Positions 14,101 to 26,100 of a DNA stretch of 64,000 bases are shown one piece after another; the first letter of the stretch is position 1; every line of letters starts with the position of its first letter. The notes under the pieces were generated by a model, which was given only the letters and a program-made list of their open reading frames with translations, did not search any database and was not told the origin of the DNA. The DNA comes from Nectonema munidae (Eukaryota > Nematomorpha > Nectonematoida > Nectonematidae), in the NCBI GenBank assembly GCA_030549495.1, contig JAUIRK010000921.1, positions 974,501-1,038,500 of the forward strand, written 5' to 3'. Position numbers and translations under genes: made by a program.

Positions 14101-17100
14101 CTCCTCTTGTTCATGGTTGGCCCCCGGTGCCCCCCCCTCGTCTCAACCGTAATTTCGTTGCCTTTCCCTTCAAAATCTTTCTCTTTCCTCCCTTTGCCGG
14201 TGTTGGCCCTCTTGCCATATAGTTGTCAAACGTGCTTTCGGTCCCCTTCAATTTTTGCCATTTCCGTGTTTGGCTTTGGAACTTCTCTACAACAAACCGT
14301 CGCCTGAACTTTTGCCGATCCCCCCCTCCTTGGTTTCCTCCTTTCTTCTTTTCTGTCTCCCGGTTCCAAAAATTGTTTCTCTGTGTTTGCTTTCTTCCAG
14401 GCCCAAAGGCCATTCGTCTTCCTTTCCACTCTTGTATAATACCAAAAAAGTTGCGTCCCAAGTTTTTCTAGTCCTTTTTTCTTTGTTTTTGTGTTCTCTT
14501 TCTAGCCCGTTGTTACTCCCTCACTCCAGAAATGTCCTAAACCTTTTAAATAGGTGCCCCCTTTTGGTGTTTGTTCTCTTTCTTCCTTCTTTAGAAGCCC
14601 AATTTTTTCTGAGTTTTGAAATGTTCGTCTATATTCTGAACATTGTGCTAGAGCTCTTTCTCCAATATTTTTTCCAGTTTTGCAGCTCCCAAGCCGGGTG
14701 GATAAATTCAAAAAGAAGCGGAACGTCGGTTAAGCAAAATTTTTTAAAAGGTGCTTTCCGAAAACCCTTTCGTTGAATATCATGTTATGTTATTGCGTTA
14801 CCCCAGTATCCGAGAGTATATAGTTTGCCTTAAATACTAACTGTTATTGTCTTTTTATGGGCCTTTGCCAAATGCCCCGTCTTTCGCTTGTTCTTTTCCT
14901 TTTAATAAATAAATATTTCCAAAATATTTATATATCTTTATGAGCCCCTCGTTCGTTCAGGGGGGTTTGAAGGGCGCAAAGACAGGCCCAGGGGGGGGGG
15001 TTTGGCCCAAGCGGACCTAAACCGGGCCCCCCCAAATTGTGGGGGCATTTCCCTTCAATTACCGAAATACCAGGTGACCAAATATTCAAGCATCCTTTAA
15101 AAAAAGGTTTCGCGCATCCTAAATTTATAAGCTCTATTTTTTTACAAAAGGGGAAATTTAAATACATACTCCAGCAAAAATATTTTAATTAAATTTGATA
15201 CCGAATATACATTAAAAATAAATGTTTGGGGAGGGGGGGCGAAGGCCCTTCGAAAACAAATAACGAAGGTTGGAGGTTTTAGGGGATGTCGTCTGAAGGA
15301 AAACGTCTACTAGACACCCTGCGATGTTTATATGAAAAAATGTGATTGATTCAGGGGGCAAATCCTTGAAATTATTGGAGGGGCGGACTTTCAAGCGTCT
15401 TCCAAAAAGGAAAACAAATTTTTCTGAATTCCTACTCCTCTCTTGTCTATTCCATTTCATTCGTAATTAAGCAATGTAAACCACCCCCCCCCCCCCCCCT
15501 CTATTAAGCTTAACGTCAACAATGAATGAGGCTTTATATGCTCCTTCTTTCTCCTTCAAATAGTGCCATTTAATTATGTGAAGGGTAAAAATATAAATTA
15601 ATAAAAAAATTAATTTTATTGTAAAAAATATTCATTAATTTTCATTTTCCATTTTTTTTAAAAATAAAATGTTTTATTGGAAAATAAATAAAAAAAAATT
15701 ACTATTTTTTATTTCAAAATTAAAAAATAAATAAAATTGTATTAAAATTTTTCATTCTTTTTGTGATAAGTAAGTGTAGTTAGTTGTCTAAAATTAAAAA
15801 TTTTTTTCTTTTTTAAATAAAAAATTTAAAAATAAAAATAAAATATTTATTTTGTTTCTTTTATAATACTTTTAAGGAAAAAGTCTATCAGAAAAGTTAT
15901 AGGTCAAAAAAAAATTTTAGTAATTAAGTTTTTTGAAAACTAATTTGGATCCCCAGTTATGGGTATTAGTTAAGTGTCCTGTTCGATTTATGATACGAAT
16001 TTGTTCTAGTTTGCTAAGGTATTGTAAATAAATAGTCCCTTCCTTTTATAATTAAAATTTTACTAATTATATAGAGGAAAAAAAAAAATAATAAACATTT
16101 TCCTATTTTAAAATGTGTTGTTCGAATATTAAAATATAAAATAATTTTTTTGTTTTTAGTTTTTATGAAAATTGCTCTTTTAGGGTGTTTTGTAGTGTTT
16201 TTTTATGTTAAGGTCTATATAAAATTTGTTTATCCTTTTATAAAATTATTAGTATAAGAAAAAAAAAACTATTTAATAAGATAAATCAAAAACATAGTAA
16301 AAATCATTGGTTTTTTTGCTATTTCTGTCTCAATAAAATTCATTATAAATAAATCAAGTACTTTTTAAACAAATTTGTTTAATATTATATTTTTATTATA
16401 ATATCAGTAATTTTTTAAAAAAATTATTATTTTGTTAGTTCAATTTATCAAATAAAAATATCCTAAAAAAATTGTTAAAACGCAAATTGAAACTTAAAAA
16501 TAAGTTTTTATTTAAAAATATAGTTAGTGTTTTTGAAAAAATTTTTTAGGAATCATATAAAAATTGTAACGATTAAAATATTTTTCTCTCATTTAAAAAA
16601 AAATTTTTTTGATGTTTTATTGATGGACAAATTTCAAAATCTCTGTGATAATCGAATAGCAATTTGTTCATAAAAAAGGTCAAAATTAACTTATATTCTG
16701 AAAAACTTCTAATGAGATAAGAATTCCAAACAAACAAACAAAAAAAAATAAGATCAAATTTATTCAAATTTAATTTTTGTTTCATAAAAAATTCAAGATT
16801 CTAAAATCAACTACATATTTTGAAAATAGAAATTATTTATATTCTTGTTTTCTTGTTTAAATTAGTCAAATTTTCTTGTTTAAATGATTTTCGTTAATTG
16901 GTAGTTTAATTGTTTTTAAAAAGAATTCTATTTTTGTATAATCACTTTTATCTTTAATAAATTGATGACTATCATTTGTGCAAATCGCGTTTTGAAAACT
17001 CAAAATAGATAAACTTCAAAAAATAGTAACCTTTATATTTTAGTCGTTTTGGTTTTGGGTTTTGTTTTCGGGCGTTTTGACCTAGATAAAATAAATTATT

Positions 17101-20100
17101 TTTCATTTACTCTAAATCAAATTAGAGAGGAGTATAGATAGGGGAGCTTAGCAGAGAAAAGAGTTAATGAAAGAAGAGGGATTGAATAGAGAGAGAGTTG
17201 AGTGATTGAGTTTTAGGAAAAAGCGGAAGGAAAAAGGGGAAAATAGAATCATGTGAGAGAAGATAGAAATCTTGTGGATCATCAACATGTGTTTGCTCAA
17301 AAATACTACAAGATTCTTTGAGACACTGTGATAAACATTGCTTACTTATTGTGTGCATATTGAAACAATGGATTATTACTATTATTATTATATAGCTCTC
17401 ACATCGTTTTTAAAATATTTTTGATAGGAATTTCAGAGCAGCTTGGCATGATGTTTAACTCGAAAGTCTGCATTCCTTCTTTTATTCTCTTATCTTACAT
17501 TATCATGTATTCGAATGATCATTACATCCTATAATGCGATCATCACACATGTTTTATAAACAAGCAGCAACTCTTACATATAGAATATTATTGGGGGAGG
17601 GGGCGAAGGACATTTTCAGCCCCCCCCCCCCCCCCCCCCCGGATGTGCGCCCCTGATCTAAACAATCGTTACTTTATTCTATTTCTCGCTTTCCGTTTTT
17701 CAAGGCCAAATACTATTCTACACGTACCCTGAAATATTTGAGCAAAGTGTTCCGCCAGAGTTCATTGCTTTAGATGATGCAGGTTATTTACAGCAGGTAG
17801 TGAATCACACCGCTCCAGAACAAGCTCCGTGGAAAGTAGATGCTGAGCTGCAGTCCATTGCAGGCATGAAGATTAAAGGCATTGCTAAGTTCAAGAAATT
17901 CAATTCAGGTAGGCAAATCTTTTTTTAGTTTTTCGTATCGCATCCAAGAGACGAATAGTCTTCCATGACGGGACAGAGGATGGGGAATTGAACGCAGGAG
18001 GGACGCCCGGATGCCGTGAAGAACCTACTTGACAGCCTATAATTTTAAATTTATTACTTACCTAAATTATCGACAAAAGTGAAAAGAGTATTGATAAGAA
18101 GCAACGTTGAAAAAGAATGAATAAATGTTGTCATTTTTTACAACTTTTAAATTTGTTTTTTTGTAGAAAAATGATTTTATTGACTGATGTTCCAATGCAT
18201 ATTTTGCAATTAAAGAATACTTTCAGTTTGAATGCTAGGGGTTCTTCTCTGTGAAGAAGTTATGATTGGTGAATGCTAGAAGGTGTCACGGCTACTAAAA
18301 TTGATGTATTTTGAATTACAGTTAAAATTATGAGAATCACAATCTTACTTTTTATTCTGCAAATTTTTCCTTCCACAAACCTTTTTCAATCACAAGAGCT
18401 CAACATTCATATAAAAGTGATTTTTGTTCTGATGAATATGCTTAAAGGAGAAGGGTGTATAATAGCGTGCTATTCGTATACATGCGATTAAAGATATTTG
18501 CTCCTATGTTAGTTTTATTTCAATTTTGAAATTCCTCTTTTAATTACGGAACATATGTATAAATATTTTTACTATAAATATTTTTATAGTTTCTTGAAAC
18601 ATCTTCTAAAGAATAAACACATAATTTTTCCTCACTTAGCGAATAAGCACTTCAGGTTGAGAGAATTAATTGGAGTCTGAAAGTCGTCACTGATAAATGA
18701 TGGTTATTGTAAATCCTAGAAATACTGGAGGGGTAATTTGACGCATTCAGTTGTTTTTTAAATTTTGTGAGGGAAATTATATCCCTTATCAGATACGAAG
18801 GATACAAATGTCGACACTTACTATTCAGGCTCTTATAATTTTTCAAATGACCAATTGAAAAAACTTCAAATTTCATGCACAAAATCTCATAGGTATTAAA
18901 AACTAAATATCAAAATTACAATCGAATATATACCATTTTCACAGAGGAATTCATCCTTTTTCACATTGAATTCGTCCTTTTTCACATTGCATTCGTTCTT
19001 TTTCATATTGAATTCGTCCTTTTTGGCATTGAATTCCTTCTTTTTGGCATTGAATTCGTCCTTTTTCACACTGAATTTGTCCTTTTTCACATTGAATGCG
19101 TCCTTTTTTACATTGAATTCGTCCTTTTTCACATTGAATTCGTCATTTTTCACTTTGAATTTGTCCTTTTTCACATAAAGCCTTCCCTCAAGATTTTATA
19201 TTTTTTTAGTATTGAAATTTTTAACTAATTCAAATAAAACACAAAACTGTAAAATTGAAAATAAGTTTAATAAATTTAGTAAGTTAAGTTTTTTGACTCA
19301 GTATAAACAGGTGAATGGTTAAATTCAAGAATGAAAGATCAACTTAAGACAGTCAAAATTCTATCAGTTTAATTAACTCACTAAATTTATTAAACCTATT
19401 CAATTCGACTTTATAATTTAGTGTATTAAAAAATTTAATTAAAAATTTCAATACTAAAAAATATAAACATCATAATGGTGGGCTTCATGGGAAAAAAGAC
19501 AAAATCAAAGTGAAAAAGACGAATTCAATGTGAAAAAGGATGAATTCAATGTGAAAATCAATCTGAAAATAGTATATTGAGTTTGATCATCAACAAAAAA
19601 GGCGTAAATGGTGATGTTGAATTTATCTATGAGCAGGGAGTCTAATTGCTCATATGGTACTTTTTATTCTTTTCATCAATCAAGCACGTCTTTGCAATTA
19701 TCAAGGGATGAGATAAAACCCAGTTCTTTCTTTCACTTTTACTCTTTCTCGCTTCATTAAAAACATACTCTGCTTACCTAATTGCATTTTTCTTCTTGCG
19801 TTACCCCAATGAGTTCTCGTGAAAGAAACTAATAACAAAAACTCCAATTTGTTAAAAAATAATGAAGTTATAGGCGAGAGTTTGGAAAATGTAGAATATG
19901 AGAGCGCTATTGAAGAAGGTTTGTGCTTAGATGAGTTACGAATCCAAGCTTTGGAAAGTGATGATAGCAAAAGTGAGATGGAAATTTGTTCTGATTCTGA
20001 AGATTCGTCCTTCAGTCAAATCTCAGATGATGACGATGATATTGAGAATAGCCTGCATGTAGTTGAGACATGTAATTGGATAGCATGGCGTAAAACTTTG

Positions 20101-23100
20101 CAACCTATTGTTAGACTGTCAAGAAATATTTGTACAGAAAACTCAAGGATTTGACAGCAACTCAAGGTGAACTTGAATTATTTAATCTTTTATTACCCGA
20201 AGAAATTAGAAGACTGAGATGCTCCAATCGAAAAGTCGACATTCAAATGTTTACATCCAGGTAAGCTTGAACATGCTGTGTATAATCGTTTTAGTTATGG
20301 GGAAATGGACTCTTTTTTGGCTTTTTAAATACGCTCAGGTGCAGATCGTAATAGCGTGCATTTCACTTAATCGAATGAAATTTTTCCTGAGATGTCTCCG
20401 TTTTGATAACCAATCGACCAGAGAAGCAAGAAAAAAGAAGACAAAATTGTTGCAATCAGAGAAGTTTGGGAACTTTTTGTGATGTCTACACAGTAGATGA
20501 GCAACTCTTACCTTACAAACTACCCGGAAAATCCTACTTACCAAGAAAACCAAAAAAGTATGGTTTAAAATTTTTTTGGCTTTGTGAAGTTAAGACTAGA
20601 TTTGCTAATGCCACAATATATTGTGGTCGGCAAAACTAACAGAGAGAAAGAAATCTTGCCGAAAAAGTTGTTATGAATTTATGCAAGCCATACTTAAATA
20701 CTAGTAGAAATATCACCACTGATAAATTTTTCATCAGTCATAACCTAGCCTGCCATTTGATAGAGAAAAACATGACGCTAATTGGCACACTTCGTTGTAA
20801 CAGAAAAGAAGTTCCTAAAATTTTACGCAAATGTTAAAGGACGTTCTCCAAATTCTTCAGAATATCTGTTCGACAACGAAAAAATTTTGTTACTTTCGTT
20901 CGTGTCCAAGAAAAACCGTTCTGTAATCTTTAGAAGTTTTTATGCTCGAGATAAACTTCCATCTTCTCTACCAGAGACTATCCATCTTAATAATAATACT
21001 AAAGGAGGTGTTGATTAATTAGATGAGAACATCAAAGAATTTACTCGCAGAAGAAAAAGTGTTCGTTGTCCAATGGTTATGTTATATAATATTATAGATG
21101 TTGCATGCTTTAATAGCTTTTTGATTGAAAAAAATGGTTACACAAAGTCGTATAAATTTTTCCTGAAAAATCTTTCAGTAAAGTTTCTTGAAATGATGAA
21201 AAAAAGAATCCATAACAGTCGCTTGTTGAAGGATACAAAGTGCTGCGTCGAACTATTTGGTGTGAAAAAAAGGAAAGCTCTGTGTGAAGTAAATCATCTT
21301 CTTATAAAAAAATATCATTACTTAAACATTGGAAAACTGCCAAAGAAAGGCAAACGGTAAAATGACGATTATTTCCATATGCACATATGTTATAAATAAA
21401 AAAGGAAAGACTCGTAGTTAAACTAGAAATTTTGTTTCATAAAAAATGACATAAAAAGAAAAAACAATGAAAAAAAGCTTAATGGTTTCACGTTTTAGGG
21501 AAACAATACAATGGAAACATTTTGCGCAACCCACAATCTACTAAGTGTTTGTAACACTTTGGTTTGTCGAGGCCCGATTGAGAAATGCTCAATATAGTAT
21601 TACTTTTATTTTATCAAAAATTATAATCAAAATACGAAACCTTTCATGTCCTGGGTACGAAATGATTTGGATACGAAACGTCCTGTACCCTTCAAGATTT
21701 TGAAGACCTTTAGGATTCTGTTTTACTGCTTGTGTTATAGAAGTCGTGGGTTTATAGAGTAAATTAATCTAATGTGAATAATATTATTTAAAGCTACATT
21801 AAAACACCAAATTCATCAATGTTATTTTGCTTTTCACTTGCTTTGATGTCGCCACTCTTGCCAATCTAAAAGATGATGAAAAAAACTTGCGTCTTTTTTC
21901 TTTATAACAAAGTGTTTCTGTCAAAACAACAGTATACTTCATCTAAAATGCATGTTTTTCATAAGTACGCTATGCTAATTCTTCCATGATTCCACCAAAA
22001 AATTGATTTACTATACTTGCTTCTTATTTAGATCGATTGAATTCTACAGCACATATTTGCATATTTTCGTCGATTAAATGTAATTGACTGTAATCCTAAG
22101 TTGATATTTTTTTGATAATAATCCAGCAATAGTTCAAGATATTTTTCAAACCTGAAAATTCTTCTTTATATTTTTGTCAAGATGATCCCGCATTTGCAAA
22201 GCACTTAGCAAATGTAGATGCTTCCATTTCATCCTATGATTTTTACCCACTAAATTGTATCAAGAAGATTGAGGATTAAGATTTGAATAAGGATCACTTG
22301 AAGATGTTGTCGCATATGTGTGATATAAGGTCGTTGTTTGCTTTCTTTTTCAATGGAATTTTATATAGTAGACGATTTTCATTTTTGGAAACAGTGTTGC
22401 CACACTGCTTCTCTCAGGGTTACCCCATTAGATCCCATTGTTCTTTTTAAAGGACGCCGACGATTCCTTGATTTTAACCCGTTATCGACCAGAATAATCA
22501 CACGATATCTAATGTAAAGCAGAAGATTTGTATTAAAAAGCTTTAATAAACGCAGACGATTTTATTTTTGTAAAGTTGACCTATGTCGACTATGGTCGAT
22601 AACTGGTTAAAGTACTTTTATATGAGTTTACGTGTCATCTGGGTTTGTTGCGATCTACTAGATTGCAGGTGTGAAAATTTTTCATTAGAGTATTTTCCTT
22701 GCTTTTTTGACTGTATCACTTGACCTAGTTGGTAGTTCTGAGCTAAGCACAATCAAACCTCTCTCCATTGAACATCATGTGAACTAAATATACTATTAAT
22801 AGGTTAGATTCGTTTATTACAAGAATAGATTGAGACTTTGGAAAGGCATTCACTGTTATTAAGTGTTCACTAATGAGGGTTTCACCCTATACAACATTCG
22901 CTATTTCTCAGCTTAAAGTAAGAGTGTCTTGTGACACCTTTTAGACTTGTACTTTGATTGGATAGCGCCACTGCTCAATTCTTCGCTTCTCGTGGAAAGT
23001 TGGCAGCACACGAAAATCGTTCCTTCGTACTGTCCCTTGAACAACGACTCCGCTTCCCCTCAATTCGCAGTAGAAAATATCGAGAGCATAAACTTCACAT

Positions 23101-26100
23101 ATTGCTCCCTCCTTTCTCCCAACATTTCCTTCAGTGAATCCATCGATCACTCCAAGTGGAGCATTTCATCTTCCGATTCCTTCTACAACTCCTCTCACTC
23201 TCATTGGGTGTGCATTGGCGATCTGAACAGGGAAGTAGGCCTTTTATTTTATATAACAATAGTAATAACCATAACACGGTCTGAAGGAGAGCGAGATAAT
23301 ATAATTCAATATTACCAGGGCACATATATCCAAGCAATTACAAAACGCAACAAGAGTCCACTTTCTTGTTGGTTTGTAAGCACGATAACTTCTTATCATC
23401 CTTTCCCACATCGACACCACCCTTGTGTTCATTGTAAGATAAGATACTTTCGGGTTGTGATTTGAACGTTTTTACGTTGAGAGAATAGCATATACACTAC
23501 TTTAAAATTTTAGCGTGCGTGTCTTTTAGGGATAGAGGCGCAGATAAAAACATAATCGGAGTAGATTATCCGAATTTTACACTCATTAGCTTTAGCTCTT
23601 TCAAGTGCGTTGGTCTGAAAATTATTGGAAGGAATCTTCTGTTGGACATTAGGTGAAGGAAATACCCTTAGACTACGCCCAGACAGCTCACACATGGAAA
23701 GTGAAAACGATCCATATAGAGACCACAGCCTGGAGGAACTTTGGATTTTTCAACTAATCTTTTAACTATTCCTTCTCCAGAGAAATGAGAAGAGTCTTGG
23801 ATACCTGAAATGTAAATTTCGATCCCAAGAGTACTTAGTCGAATCTGGCGCAACCAAATTCTCCTCGATTTCTTCCCGCAAATCTATCGAAGAATCTCAA
23901 GAATTATGATCCGAAGTAGACATTACAAGTGAAGATAAAAAAGTTTTGCGAAGTAAGAAATTCCAAGAATGAAACTTTGTAATGATGAAAGCATGAGATG
24001 AATACAATAAGTGAAATGTGGAATGCTTCTTTTATTTGGTTATAAAATATTTATATGTATATCACATTTCGCACATCAGAATGCTTATAATTATAATAAC
24101 ATAAGCAATATATAATAGGCATTATTCCTTGGCATGAATAAATGCAGTCATATATGATGCAATCATGAGATGAAAAAAATACGGAGTAATATTATAGAAT
24201 GCTCTTATTGTTTATTTACAGAATATTTATAAATACATCACAATACCTATAAACATATTATCATGAACTAAGAATGTCTCGCATCCATAAAATGCTTGGT
24301 GCACAAGAGAATGAGTGCATAGAGATGCTATACCCCTATGGAGTTTTTATCATTGAAATAATTTTTTTCTATTACTCAATATAAAAGCACGTTCGTGGAC
24401 GTAAGCTGACTTTAAGAACAAAATAAATCAGAACAAAAATAAAATTGTAGATGGCGTTAATTTTTTCGGAAAAACAAATATCAAAATTATGAATTTTCAA
24501 TAAAAAACTTCTTTTTTGCCTTTTATCAACACCGATGCTTATTTTAGTTATACTCGATTGAAAAAAATTCAAAAAACAGCTTTACTTAAGAGTGTAAAGC
24601 ATTGACTCCGTCAACCACGTTATTCAAAGGTGTGAAGCCCGTCAAGCGAAGGCTCGCCATTAAAAAAAAATTTTCTGAAACGAACCAATGAAATTTCCCA
24701 GAGATAAACAAACTTTTTTTCTATTCAAATACCCCAGAAAAATTTTGTATTGTTGCTTTCCAATTAACGCCATCTATATAATTTTTTTCTGAATTCTTCA
24801 CTCTGCTTTATGTATCGAAAATTGCATTAATACATTTACATAGATTACTCACAAATTTGTTGATAAAAATGTATCTTATATTACACATAATATATAGTCA
24901 ATAGATATCTAAATAGTTTCTTTACAAATGTGATGTCCATCAATTATTTACTAAGCCTATTCAAGAAAAAAATAAGGCTCTCTATATATATTTTTACTTA
25001 CTTTTGTAATTTACTTTTTATAGCATAAACTGCATTGATACGTTCACTAATGCGTTGATAAAATTGTATCTTACATGTCAAATAAGATATAAGGAAGAGA
25101 TCTTTGTAAATGGCTTCTTCTCTAGTGTGGTTATAACATTACACATGTGCCATGAAGGAGTCGAAATATACATACATGCAATTTCTTCTATAATCGCATG
25201 ATAGATTATTGCATTTCATCTTTATGAAATCAAATATCTTGCACTCATTCATCTTTGTTTGGTACTACTGTAATCACTTCAAAGATATTGTGCTGATAAA
25301 AGTCATAGAAAAATGGCGCATTTTCTTACATTTTGTAATACCCATAATCTTTTTATAAAACAATATCCAACGCAGGAGTAGTTTACTCTTCATCTTTCGC
25401 AGCTTCACTTTTGACTTTTCACAAAGAGAATATTGTTCACTAACTTTTCTCCGTGCTTCTTATCTTTTTTTCCAAAATGAACACTTCTTCCAAATCAATT
25501 GAGTCTTCAGTGAAGAAGAATACAGCAATTTCACATCTTTCTGTTCAACTTCACCATCTTCTTTTTCTTCTTCTTCTCATATTTCTGATAGTCCTCATAA
25601 TGATAACGAAAATGACATAGAAGCTCCAGACGGTACTAAATATCATTTTGATGCTCCTTCAAAAAGCGGAAGACCTAGAAGTATCAACCTGAGGAATATC
25701 TCTGATACTCCACCTGGTCCTAAGCAAGACGCCAAAGGAAAGACGAATCCGTTTTCCATTTGGAATTTGTTCTTTCCTACTGAAAATTTTTAACTACTTA
25801 AACTGCAATTAAAAGATATATTGACAGAAAAGAAAGAGCTTCAATTCTTTTTATGAAAATTTTAGTATAGACAAACTACTTGGTTATATATCAGTTTTGT
25901 ACATGCTTGGAATTGAAGGAGTCCAAGGTAATTATAAGTTCCACATAGGTGGCGGTAAATTGTCACTTTTTTCCAAATGAATCCCCTTTAAATAGAGTCT
26001 TTTACTATATTTTTAAATTATAAAGAAACATTTTGAAATTTACATGGAAGTAATTTTTCAATTCCATTCAAATCTCAGTTTAAATTCCTGATTCAAATGT

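Noticed and set aside
14080-14776. Overlapping long ORFs on both strands
   Set aside because: They fall in the homopolymer-rich block, are low complexity and match no family.
18896-19178. Protein with EFNVKKD heptad repeats
   Set aside because: It is a translation of a 21-bp tandem array in a fold-back repeat; both strands are open because of the period.
23729-23800. Last exon of DNase II reading RPQPGGTLDFSTN
   Set aside because: It lacks the Cys after GGTL, and its minus strand reads as piggyBac. The exon at 26853-27032 fits far better and in phase.
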